NCBI GenBank assembly: GCA_934371475.1
Contig: CAKRNX010000036.1
Location: forward strand, 1 to 18,212
Origin: an uncultured Lachnospiraceae bacterium
GTDB taxonomy: Bacteria; Bacillota; Clostridia; Lachnospirales; Lachnospiraceae
DNA: 18,212 nt
Direction: 5' to 3'
The stretch's first letter is position 1, and each line of letters opens with the position of its first letter. The notes below the pieces were generated by a model that had not been told where the DNA came from, did not search any database, and was given only the letters and a program-made list of their open reading frames with translations. The position numbers were made by a program, and so were the translations under genes. Positions 1-6,586 of the stretch are shown here, piece by piece.

Positions 1-6
1 TCTTTT

Positions 7-12
7 CCTCCT
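7..12 (-). promoter_or_regulatory. Ribosome binding site of a gene beyond the window edge
   Basis: A perfect AGGAGG on the minus strand follows the NfeD stop codon by about 16 bases and is followed by AAAAGA up to the window edge. A start codon is expected just outside. NfeD-like genes often sit beside a gene for an SPFH/flotillin-type membrane protein, so that is the likely neighbour, but none of it is visible here. Confidence 0.6.
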
Positions 13-28
13 ATTCTTTTCAGAGCAA

Positions 29-469
29 TCACATCTGCTCCGGCTCCACGATCAGCTTGACGCCGCTGATGCGCAGAATCCTCACAACAGTACCTGCTGG
101 TATCTTCCCGTTCTCTTCCTCAGTTCTGGCACTCCAGATCTGACCTTCCACCTTGGCAGCGCCCTGTCCATTCAGGTTGTCGATCGCCTCTGTCACCACT
201 GCACTGTGCCCGATCAGCCTGTCCGCATTGGTTCTTACCCGGTCTTTATTGATATATCTGACTGCAAACGGCCTGGTAACAATCAGCAATATCAGTGAAA
301 CCACCGCAAAAATCACTGCCTGCCAGATAACCTGTACATGAAGCAGGGACGCTGCAAATGCAGCCAGCGCACCGCCGGCAAACCAGATCGTAGTAAGTCC
401 CAGGGTAAGCAGCTCAATGACCAGCATCACCACCAAAATTCCCAGCCAGCATACTGACTGTATCCCCAT
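29..469 (-). CDS. NfeD-like membrane protein
   Basis: This 146-residue protein has two or three hydrophobic segments in its N-terminal half (about residues 7-25, 27-45 and 47-65). A soluble C-terminal part (about 85-146) contains a KVEGQIWSAR stretch typical of the OB-fold domain of short NfeD proteins. Short NfeD proteins partner membrane-microdomain SPFH proteins; their exact biochemical role is not settled. The start is placed at the ATG at 469 because AAAGGAGGT lies at good spacing before it; the frame is open further upstream but without a ribosome site and through the predicted promoter. A strong ribosome site for another gene follows the stop, which suggests a two-gene unit. Family assignment is fairly safe; function is inferred. 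Confidence 0.85.
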   Translation of the reverse strand: MGIQSVCWLGILVVMLVIELLTLGLTTIWFAGGALAAFAASLLHVQVIWQAVIFAVVSLILLIVTRPFAVRYINKDRVRTNADRLIGHSAVVTEAIDNLNGQGAAKVEGQIWSARTEEENGKIPAGTVVRILRISGVKLIVEPEQM

Positions 470-494
470 CACGCCACCTCCTTTTATTTGCTCC

Positions 495-523
495 ATAATA
501 CTATAATTCATGAAAAAACACAA
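495..523 (-). promoter_or_regulatory. Predicted sigma-A promoter of the nfeD-like gene
   Basis: On the minus strand, TTGTGT (518-523) and TATTAT (495-500) are separated by exactly 17 bases. The -35 box begins 9 bases after the degV stop codon. No terminator separates degV from this site, so read-through from the marR-degV unit may add to expression. Confidence 0.6.
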
Positions 524-531
524 CTGATTAT

Positions 532-1377
532 CTATTTCTCCACAAAAACAATGCCAAATGCTCCGCCACCGATATGCGTCCCGATCGTCGGTCCAATCTC
601 TTTCATTTTGCTGCAGTCATCCAACAGCATACGCGTCTCCAGCTCCGACCGGAAATTCATACAATTTATCTTATCCGCAGAATAGATAAAATATGCCGGA
701 TATGTCTGGTCTATCTGTGTTTTTTCCAGCTGCTCCAGCAACATACGGCTCGCCCGCTTTCTGCCAATGCTTTTACTGACAATTCCCACCGTTCCTTCTT
801 TTGTCAGCGTAATCACCGGCTTGATATTGGCCAGTGTGCCGATCCCCGCCTGTGCACGCGTCATTCTTCCGCCTTTATAAAGATACTCCAGCGTATCAAC
901 GACAGCCAGTACACGAACCTTCTTTTTCAGCATCTCCAGCTGTGCGGCGATTTCTTTTGCCGCCACTCCCTGATCTCTCATATGGCAGGCAGTCTCCACC
1001 AGAACCTGTATTCCCGCCGTGGCAGTCATACTGTCCACAAGATAAATCTCATCATATTCTGCCATTTCTTTTGCAATTACAGCGCTCTGAAAAGTTCCGC
1101 TGAGCGCGCTGGAAATCAAAACAGCCACCACACTGTCACCGGCTTCCTTTGCGGCTCGAAATTCTTTCAGAAACTGCTCCGGGGAAGGCTGGGAAGTCAC
1201 AGGGATTTCTTTCTTCGTCAGCAGCCTGTCATAAAATTCCTCTCTTTTTATTTCTTCCCCGTCCAGGTATACCTGATCTCCGTATGTCAGGCTCATGGGA
1301 ATGATCGTACATCCCATTTTCTTCATTTCTTTGATCTCACAGTCTGATCCCGTATCTGTTAAAATTCTGATTGCCAT
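532..1377 (-). CDS. DegV family fatty-acid-binding protein
   Basis: This 281-residue protein matches the DegV family over its length. It begins MAIRILTDTGSD, carries TSQPSP at residues 61-66 and SSALSGTFQSA at about 89-99, the typical ligand-contacting loops. Characterised members (FakB) bind a fatty acid and present it to the kinase FakA, so exogenous fatty acids can enter phospholipid synthesis. No FakA gene lies in this window. The start is set at 1377, where AGAGG precedes the ATG; the frame runs open to 1485 but overlaps marR and lacks DegV-like sequence there. It follows marR by 79 bases with no obvious terminator, so the two are probably co-transcribed. Which lipid it binds cannot be read from sequence. 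Confidence 0.9.
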   Translation of the reverse strand: MAIRILTDTGSDCEIKEMKKMGCTIIPMSLTYGDQVYLDGEEIKREEFYDRLLTKKEIPVTSQPSPEQFLKEFRAAKEAGDSVVAVLISSALSGTFQSAVIAKEMAEYDEIYLVDSMTATAGIQVLVETACHMRDQGVAAKEIAAQLEMLKKKVRVLAVVDTLEYLYKGGRMTRAQAGIGTLANIKPVITLTKEGTVGIVSKSIGRKRASRMLLEQLEKTQIDQTYPAYFIYSADKINCMNFRSELETRMLLDDCSKMKEIGPTIGTHIGGGAFGIVFVEK

Positions 1378-1456
1378 TTTTCTTCCTCTCATCTTTCTTA
1401 ATTTTATTCTGTTTACACAGCTTGCTGCGTGTTTCACACTCCCACAATTGCTCCTA

Positions 1457-1927
1457 TCATCGCTTATCATGAAGCTTACGGGCATCCATGACTGCCTGGA
1501 AACAATCCGCCAAATGCCTCAGCATTACAACAGCCTGCCCGGCCTCCTCCTCATTCAGCTGCTCCAGCACTCCTTCTGCCAGCTTCAGGCTTCTCTCATG
1601 ACACTGAATAAATTCATCCAGATACTCCGGATTCAGTTTCACTTCTATCTGTCTGCGGTCTCCCTGCGAGCGGCTGCGCAGAATCATCTGCTTTTTTTCC
1701 AGCGCATTTAAAATAGCATTCATCTGGGATTTCAAAATATTAGTCTGCCGGCACAGCACAGTAGCTGTAAGCGGCCTCCCGGTCTCGTTGTTGTACTGCT
1801 GATAAAGCAGATTCATCACCAGCGCTTCATTATAAGAGAAGCCCGAAACCAGACGTTCATTCGTAATCGTAGAGGATAAATTCAGCCATGCATCCAGCAG
1901 CTGCTCTCTCATATCCGTACATTCCAT
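1457..1927 (-). CDS. MarR family transcriptional regulator
   Basis: This 156-residue winged-helix repressor has the usual MarR layout: N-terminal dimerisation helix, helix-turn-helix at about residues 50-75, a wing with the diagnostic GDRR (89-92), and a C-terminal dimerisation helix. The start at 1927 is supported by AAGGAG seven bases upstream. A sigma-A promoter lies 155-180 bases upstream with a perfect 17-bp palindrome over the predicted transcription start, so autoregulation is likely. The downstream partner is a DegV protein. That pairing, plus the role of the MarR-type regulator FabT in fatty-acid control of other Firmicutes, suggests but does not prove a lipid-responsive regulator. 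Confidence 0.88.
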   Translation of the reverse strand: MECTDMREQLLDAWLNLSSTITNERLVSGFSYNEALVMNLLYQQYNNETGRPLTATVLCRQTNILKSQMNAILNALEKKQMILRSRSQGDRRQIEVKLNPEYLDEFIQCHERSLKLAEGVLEQLNEEEAGQAVVMLRHLADCFQAVMDARKLHDKR

Positions 1928-2028
1928 CTGTATTCTCCTTCTTCGTCTATGCTTCTTTCTGTTTCTTGATTTTTTGAAAAGCCAATGTCTGTAGTTCTTT
2001 TTCCGGGAATGATTTGTAAAACGGACAT
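1909..2028 (-). CDS. Possible 39-residue leader peptide overlapping marR
   Basis: An ATG at 2028, preceded by AGAGG at seven bases, opens a 39-codon frame. It begins MSVLQIIPGKRTTD and ends WNVRI, and its TGA lies 19 bases inside marR in a different frame. The peptide is charged (many E, K, R), has no membrane segment and resembles nothing I recognise. It fills nearly the whole marR leader, so its translation would pass over the marR ribosome site and could couple to it. An open frame of this length arises by chance fairly often (about 15% per frame), so this is a candidate only. Confidence 0.3.
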   Translation of the reverse strand: MSVLQIIPGKRTTDIGFSKNQETERSIDEEGEYRWNVRI

Positions 2029-2057
2029 TCTCATTCCTCTTTACCGCATTTTTATAA

Positions 2058-2074
2058 AGTTCATTTTATGAACT
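2058..2074. promoter_or_regulatory. Predicted MarR operator (perfect palindrome)
   Basis: The perfect inverted repeat AGTTCAT-TTT-ATGAACT covers the predicted transcription start (about 2075) and first transcribed bases of the marR promoter. Size (7+3+7) and position fit a MarR-dimer autorepression site. The binding protein is inferred from proximity. Confidence 0.65.
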
Positions 2075-2081
2075 ATTTGGG

Positions 2082-2110
2082 AGTATACAACGAATAATCA
2101 ATTTTGTCAA
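2082..2110 (-). promoter_or_regulatory. Sigma-A promoter of marR-degV
   Basis: On the minus strand a consensus TTGACA (2105-2110) and TATACT (2082-2087) are 17 bases apart. The mapped start should fall near 2075, inside the palindrome, giving a leader of about 150 bases before marR. This is among the best promoter matches in the window. Confidence 0.85.
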
Positions 2111-2174
2111 ATGAGATCAGGGTATTCCTATTTCTCATAGCTGTCATTTAGAATATTTATTTTTAAAAAGAAAT

Positions 2175-2340
2175 GATCTCCGATACCATTCATACTGCGA
2201 GGTGGGAGTCCTCTCACATCTGATACATTTTCATAGAACTCTGATCAGCCAGCCCCTTAGAATCGATATCCCGGCAACGCTTCAGAACTCTCAGATGCCA
2301 TCCTGTCTAAGAGCTTGAGTGGGTATCTGTCTCACAAGCT
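2175..2340. ncRNA. Candidate structured RNA (rod-like fold), strand uncertain
   Basis: This gene-free stretch contains several nested complementary segments. In plus coordinates: 2182-2191 pairs with 2317-2327 with one bulged base (GATACCATTC with GAGT and GGTATC); CATCTGA (2217-2223) with TCAGATG (2291-2297); TCTGA (2240-2244) with TCAGA (2282-2286); and a local hairpin GTGGGA-GTCC-TCTCAC (2202-2217). A competing hairpin AGCTTG/CAAGCT (2312-2317, 2335-2340) excludes the outer helix. Two helices need G-U pairs that exist only in the plus-sense RNA, slightly favouring that strand, but I find no good promoter on either side. The elongated rod with an internal bubble recalls 6S RNA; I cannot confirm that family. 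Confidence 0.25.
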
Positions 2341-2398
2341 ACGCCGTTTACGGAAGACTTCTTGTTTCACAGGAACAGGAAGTAATTTCCTGTAAAAC

Positions 2399-2433
2399 AA
2401 AAAAAACCGGAAACATCATAATAATGTTTCCGG
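2399..2433 (-). terminator. Intrinsic terminator of the tRNA-Pro gene
   Basis: On the minus strand a perfect 10-bp stem (CCGGAAACAT / ATGTTTCCGG, loop of 7) is followed directly by eight T residues. It begins about 15 bases after the tRNA 3' end. A second small inverted repeat (ACAGGAA / TTCCTGT, 2375-2393) follows further downstream without a T-tract. Confidence 0.92.
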
Positions 2434-2448
2434 CGCCCCTGCCAAGAG

Positions 2449-2522
2449 TCGATGCGACAAGATTTGAACTTGCGACCTCTGCGTCCCGAACGCAGCGCTC
2501 TACCAAGCTGAGCCACGCATCG
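2449..2522 (-). tRNA. tRNA-Pro (anticodon CGG)
   Basis: The 74-base minus-strand sequence folds as a full cloverleaf: acceptor CGATGCG/CGCATCG, D-arm GCTC/GAGC, anticodon stem CTGCG/CGCAG with loop TTCGGGA (anticodon CGG at 2486-2488), and T-arm GCAAG/CTTGT with loop TTCAAAT. The C1-G72 pair and discriminator A73 are the expected proline identity features. CCA is not encoded and must be added by nucleotidyltransferase. The gene stands alone, with its own promoter and terminator. Confidence 0.97.
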
Positions 2523-2569
2523 ATATTTGTTTGTCCTGCTTGTTTGTTGTTCCCTCATCAAGCTTGTTC

Positions 2570-2626
2570 AGTATAACACCCTGTTCCAAAAAAATCAAGT
2601 GTTTTTTTAAATTTTTTTATTTTTTT
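2570..2626 (-). promoter_or_regulatory. tRNA-Pro promoter with A-tract upstream element
   Basis: On the minus strand, TTGATT (2593-2598) and TATACT (2570-2575) are 17 bases apart, placing the start about 40 bases before the tRNA. Immediately upstream of the -35 box, 2602-2626 is almost pure A/T in A-runs on the minus strand, as expected of an UP element bound by RNA polymerase alpha subunits at stable-RNA promoters. Confidence 0.8.
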
Positions 2627-2890
2627 GTCAGCTGGAGTTTTGCTGCATTTTATTCCTCGCTCAACAGGGAAAAATCGCGAGCTGCGCAGTCTGCACTCCG
2701 TTTCGGTCGGCGCTGTTGCATTAACAGAAATTTATACCACATATAGAATTAACTGCGTTTGAAAATCTATATGCAGTATAAAATTTTCTTACTGCACCAG
2801 CTCCCTTACTAAGCGAAACTCAAAATGAAGACTGCTGATATTTTTTCTGAATCATAATCCTTTCTCTCCATGAAGATCCGGCTGCATTCT
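2627..2890. other. Gene-free spacer after rsmF with inverted repeats
   Basis: No convincing gene is present. The spacer contains an 8-bp inverted repeat CATATAGA/TCTATATG (2740-2747, 2766-2773), an adjoining hairpin GCAGTA/TACTGC (2773-2778, 2790-2795), and at 2694-2713 a 20-base stretch matching the dispersed repeat at 9610-9629 with one difference. None of the hairpins is followed by a T-run on the minus strand, so I see no clear terminator for rsmF. Confidence 0.5.
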
Positions 2891-4252
2891 CTACTTCATG
2901 CGCCATCCCGCATGATACTTATTCTTCAGCAGACCCTTCACCAGCTTGCCCCATCCAAGAGGATAGCCATCCACACACACCAAATGCCACCCCTTGCCCT
3001 GCGGCGCTTCTTCTTCTCCGACTTCAACTGTCTCGCCTTTGAGATAACGGTTCACGCGCTCATCTGCGGCGGACAGCTCCAGCGTGCGGCTGTACTCTCC
3101 CGTCTCCAGTGCCATCGCCAGCGACTGGCTCGGCTCAAACCGGTCTTTCTTCAGCTCTCCCAGATAAAGACCGTTACGCAGAAACGTAACACCGGATACC
3201 TGCGGCAGTCCCTCCGGTACCAGATATGCCTGCCCGTTTCGCACCTCCGTGTACTCCATCGGCAGTTTCCATGAAATATCCTGAAAGAACTCCTCCAGAA
3301 CCTTTTTCTGCTGTCTGTCCGGAGCTGCTGTGCGTCTTGCGCCGTACTGTCCGATTCCGGTCCATGCGCCTTCTTTTTCCAAGAGTGCCAGAAAATGTCC
3401 CTCCCCGCCCATCTTGTGGGGCCACAGGCGCACACACTGCTCCATCCCGTTCAGTCCGTGTGCAAATCCTTCCTGCCATGGGACTTCTCTCAGTTTCATC
3501 TGCGAACGCTCCTGCAGAAGGTAACGGATCATCTCCTCATTCTCCTCCGGCGCAAATGTACAGGTGGAGTAGAGCATCATTCCGCCTGGTCTCAGCATAT
3601 CCGCCGCACGCAGAATAATCTCCCGCTGTACTTTTGCACATTCCTCCGGTTTCTGCGGATACCAGGCGCGAATTGTATCCGCATCCTTCCTGAACATTCC
3701 TTCTCCGGAACAGGGCGCATCCACCAGGATCTTGTCAAAAAATTCCGGGAACTGCTCTGCCAGCCGGGTCGGAACTGCATTCGTGATAAACGAATTGGGA
3801 ATACCGAACACTTCGATATTTTTGAGCAGCGCACGGCACCTGGATGCACTGATGTCATTGGCCACCAGAATCCCTCTGCCTCTCAGCTTCGCCCCCAGCG
3901 CCGTAGCTTTCCCGCCCGGAGCCGCACACAGATCCAGCACGCGCTCGCCCGGCTCAACCGGGAGGATGCTGGCCGGTGTCATTGCACTTGGCTCCTGCAG
4001 ATAATAAAGTCCTGCATAGTAAAAAGGATGTCTCGCGGGGGCATCCTCTTCCAGATAATAGTATCCTCCGGGAATCCACGGGATCGGCGTCAGATGAAAC
4101 GGCGCGATCTGCTCAAACTTCTCTGCGGATATCTTTTTGGTATTGACTCTGAGGCCATATTTTCTGGTCTCCTGGTAACTCTGTTCAAAAGCAGCGTACT
4201 CTGTTCCCAGAATACACTGCATTCTTTCTGTAAATTCCTGCGGAAGCTGCAT
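2891..4252 (-). CDS. rsmF: RsmF-type rRNA (cytosine-C5) methyltransferase
   Basis: This 453-residue SAM-dependent enzyme belongs to the NOL1/NOP2/Sun family, which methylates cytosine C5 in rRNA. An N-terminal domain is followed by a Rossmann methyltransferase core with CAAPGG (109-114), the VDAPCSGEGMFR motif with the product-release cysteine C181, and STCTF with the nucleophile C231. The C-terminal third, ending in GYPLGWGKLVKG and KYHAGWRM, is the RNA-binding region seen in RsmF/YebU-type members. The start at 4252 has AAGGAG six bases upstream. It follows trmL by ten bases and closes the lrp-aminotransferase-trmL operon. Family is certain; the exact target cytosine is not, so the symbol is by similarity. 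Confidence 0.9.
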   Translation of the reverse strand: MQLPQEFTERMQCILGTEYAAFEQSYQETRKYGLRVNTKKISAEKFEQIAPFHLTPIPWIPGGYYYLEEDAPARHPFYYAGLYYLQEPSAMTPASILPVEPGERVLDLCAAPGGKATALGAKLRGRGILVANDISASRCRALLKNIEVFGIPNSFITNAVPTRLAEQFPEFFDKILVDAPCSGEGMFRKDADTIRAWYPQKPEECAKVQREIILRAADMLRPGGMMLYSTCTFAPEENEEMIRYLLQERSQMKLREVPWQEGFAHGLNGMEQCVRLWPHKMGGEGHFLALLEKEGAWTGIGQYGARRTAAPDRQQKKVLEEFFQDISWKLPMEYTEVRNGQAYLVPEGLPQVSGVTFLRNGLYLGELKKDRFEPSQSLAMALETGEYSRTLELSAADERVNRYLKGETVEVGEEEAPQGKGWHLVCVDGYPLGWGKLVKGLLKNKYHAGWRMK

Positions 4253-4262
4253 CTCTCTCTCC

Positions 4263-4763
4263 TTATTTCCAGTGAAGCCGGTGGAGATCTCCTTCCAGCT
4301 TCATATGATCAAAATGGTTCTGCCGCAGTGCCTCATAAAGCATGATTGCAACAGAATTACTCAGATTCAGAGAGCGCGTCTCTCCGATCATAGGAATGCG
4401 CACTGACGTTTTCTGATAGCGCAGCAGAATCTCTTCCGGGATCCCGGCACTCTCTTTGCCGAACATCAGAAAACAGTCCGGCTCATACTCTGCTTCCGTG
4501 TAAACTTTTCTGGCCTTGGTGGTCGCCATGTAGATCTTGGCTCCTGGATTTCTCTCCAGGAAATCTTCGAAATTGGCATATCTGGTCACGTCCAGATCCT
4601 TCCAATAGTCCATGCCGGATCTTTTAATCGCTTTCTCAGTCAGCTGAAATCCAAGCGGTTCGATCAGGTGAAGCCTCGTCCCCGTAGCCACGCAGGTTCT
4701 TCCGATATTTCCTGTATTAGCCGGGATCTCCGGCTCCAGTAATACCACATTTAACTGTGCCAT
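4263..4763 (-). CDS. trmL: tRNA (cytidine/uridine-34 2'-O)-methyltransferase TrmL
   Basis: A SPOUT-class methyltransferase of 166 residues, normal for TrmL/YibK. It methylates the ribose 2'-OH of the wobble base of certain leucine tRNAs using SAM through a C-terminal trefoil knot. Visible motifs are N-terminal NTGNIGRT (17-24), FGKESAGIPEE in the middle and RSLNLSNSVAIMLYE near the C-terminus, the knot and cofactor loops. The start at 4763 has GGAG five bases upstream. It lies 22 bases after the aminotransferase and ten before rsmF, so two RNA methyltransferases share a transcript. No anomalies are seen. Confidence 0.95.
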   Translation of the reverse strand: MAQLNVVLLEPEIPANTGNIGRTCVATGTRLHLIEPLGFQLTEKAIKRSGMDYWKDLDVTRYANFEDFLERNPGAKIYMATTKARKVYTEAEYEPDCFLMFGKESAGIPEEILLRYQKTSVRIPMIGETRSLNLSNSVAIMLYEALRQNHFDHMKLEGDLHRLHWK

Positions 4764-4785
4764 ATCTTCTCCGTCCTGTCTTTTC

Positions 4786-5958
4786 TTATCTGTACTCTCT
4801 CAGCCGCTTCACAAAGTTGCCAAGGCGCCCCAGCGCAATCTTCAGATCCTCCAGGGAATACGCATAGGAAATCCTGATGTATCCCTCTCCGCTGGCTCCG
4901 AACGCATCTCCCGGCACCACTGCCACGCGCTCCTCCTCAAGCAGTCTGGTGGCAAACTCCTCACTGCTCATACCAAACTCCTTGATACACGGAAATACAT
5001 AGAAAGCTCCGTATGGTTCAAAACAGGGAAGTCCCATCTCGCTGAATGCATGCAGCAGGTATCTGCGTCTCTGATTGTAGGCCTCACGCATCTTCACCAC
5101 TTCTCCGTCGCAGTCGCGCAGGGCAACCACAGCCGCATACTGACTGTTTGTCGGCGCACACATAATCGCAAACTGGTGAATCTTGATCATCTGCTCCATA
5201 ATGTTGGCCGGGCCACAGCAGTATCCCAGCCTCCATCCCGTCATGGCATAGGCTTTGGAAAATCCATTAATTAGGATCGTCCTCTCCTTCATGCCCGGCA
5301 ATGCAGCAATCGTCACATGATCCTCGCCATTAAATGTAAGCTCCGCATAGATCTCATCCGTCACGACCAGAAGATCTTTTTCTTTTACCACTTCCGCAAT
5401 AGCCTCGAGATCCTCTTTTTCCATCACTGCGCCGGTAGGATTGTTGGGGAACGGAAGCACCAGAATCTTTGTCTTATCTGTAATGGCATCCAGCAGCTCC
5501 TGCTTTGTCAGGCGGAACTGATTCTCTTCTTTTAGATTGATAATAACCGGGATACCGTCCGCAAGCTCTACACAGGGTACATAGGAAACATAACACGGCT
5601 CCGGAATCAGCACTTCATCACCGGGATTCAACATTGCGCGGAACGCCAGGTCAATGGCCTCGCTGCCGCCCACCGTCACCATTGTCTCATGGATCGGGTC
5701 ATACTCCACATGAAACCGACGCTTTAAGTATCTGCAGATCTCTTCCCGCAGCTCTTTCAGTCCGGCATTTGATGTGTAAAATGTCTTTCCTTTTTCCAGC
5801 GTATAGATACCCTCGTCCCGCACAGTCCAGGGCGTATCAAAATCCGGCTCGCCCACACCGAGGGAAACCACATCTTCCATCTCGCTGACAATATCAAAAA
5901 ATTTTCTTATGCCTGAAGGCTTGATTGCCCTGGCTTTCTCTGCTATCGGATCTCTCAA
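4786..5958 (-). CDS. PLP-dependent class I/II aminotransferase
   Basis: This 390-residue fold-type I aminotransferase has the expected residues: PNNPTG (171-176), DEIYAEL (201-207) and the lysine that forms the internal aldimine, K235 in SKAYAMTGWRLGY. A C-terminal arginine in YIRISYA would hold the substrate carboxylate. It resembles aspartate/aromatic/PatA-type enzymes; the amino donor cannot be decided. The start codon is TTG at 5958: an in-frame TGA lies seven codons upstream and no ATG precedes the conserved N-terminus. The TTG overlaps the lrp stop as TTGA, with only a weak GGTG as ribosome site, so translation is probably coupled to lrp. Local control by the Lrp-type protein is likely. 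Confidence 0.93.
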   Translation of the reverse strand: MRDPIAEKARAIKPSGIRKFFDIVSEMEDVVSLGVGEPDFDTPWTVRDEGIYTLEKGKTFYTSNAGLKELREEICRYLKRRFHVEYDPIHETMVTVGGSEAIDLAFRAMLNPGDEVLIPEPCYVSYVPCVELADGIPVIINLKEENQFRLTKQELLDAITDKTKILVLPFPNNPTGAVMEKEDLEAIAEVVKEKDLLVVTDEIYAELTFNGEDHVTIAALPGMKERTILINGFSKAYAMTGWRLGYCCGPANIMEQMIKIHQFAIMCAPTNSQYAAVVALRDCDGEVVKMREAYNQRRRYLLHAFSEMGLPCFEPYGAFYVFPCIKEFGMSSEEFATRLLEEERVAVVPGDAFGASGEGYIRISYAYSLEDLKIALGRLGNFVKRLREYR

Positions 5959-6440
5959 GGTGTCACCAGCATCCTTTCATCTTTATTTTTTTTGGACAGA
6001 ATAATTCCGTCATCTTTGTATTTTTTCAGAATAAAATGCGTCGCCGTACTGATTACTGTATCCAGAGTAGACAACTTGTTGGTAACAAATCCTGCCACCT
6101 CTTTCAGCGTCTTGCCTTCCAGAATCACCATCAGATCATATGCGCCGGAAATCAGATACACAGACTGTACCTCTGGATAGTTATAAATACGCTCTGCAAT
6201 ATTGTCAAATCCCTGACCCCTCTGAGGCGTCACACGCACTTCAATCAGCGCTGTCGTCTTGTCCACGGAAGTTTTATCCCAGTCAATCAGCGTATGGTAT
6301 CCGCAGATAATCTGCTCCTGCTCCATCTTCTGCACTTCATTTGCAATCACTTCCTCGCTGGAGCCAAGCATGATTGCCAGCTCCTGCAGATCTATTTTAC
6401 TGTTCTTTTCCAGAAACGTTAAAATCTGTTCTCTCATCAC
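5955..6440 (-). CDS. Lrp/AsnC family transcriptional regulator
   Basis: This 161-residue protein has the two-part Lrp layout: an N-terminal helix-turn-helix (about 12-50, around IDLQELAIMLGSSEEV) and a RAM ligand-binding/oligomerisation domain (about 65-140, containing VYLISGAYDLMV). Such proteins sense amino acids and often act on neighbouring genes. It overlaps the aminotransferase by four bases, which suggests that enzyme is a target. AGGAGG lies nine bases before a GTG at 6440 and twelve before an ATG at 6437; GTG fits the spacing better, but either could be used. I found no clear promoter in the 146 bases upstream. Confidence 0.92.
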   Translation of the reverse strand: MMREQILTFLEKNSKIDLQELAIMLGSSEEVIANEVQKMEQEQIICGYHTLIDWDKTSVDKTTALIEVRVTPQRGQGFDNIAERIYNYPEVQSVYLISGAYDLMVILEGKTLKEVAGFVTNKLSTLDTVISTATHFILKKYKDDGIILSKKNKDERMLVTP

Positions 6441-6556
6441 TCAACTATTCCTCCTGCTTATCTGTTCTGAGCTTTTTCTTTCAAGCTCTCTTAATTACAG
6501 ACTTTCCCCGCAAATTTCTCTACTCTCTGGCGAACCTGATTTTCTTCACACTTTTT

Positions 6557-6578
6557 CAGGAATGCCCCTGCATTCCTG
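6557..6578. repeat. Perfect hairpin, copy 1 of a pair flanking the hypE-like gene
   Basis: CAGGAATGC-CCCT-GCATTCCTG forms a 9-bp perfect stem with a four-base loop, just after the hypE-like stop codon. The same stem with loop CCCG is at 7662-7683, on the other side of the gene. No T-tract follows on either strand, so it is not a standard terminator. Confidence 0.7.
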
Positions 6579-6586
6579 CACATGTT

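Noticed and set aside
574..1347. Long plus-strand open frame (257 codons) opposite degV
   Set aside because: It lies antisense to a clear DegV gene, has a composition rich in H, Q and C with no family resemblance, and no ribosome site.
3395..4345. Long plus-strand open frame (316 codons) opposite rsmF and trmL
   Set aside because: It mirrors well-supported methyltransferase genes; the translated product is not protein-like and has no ribosome site.
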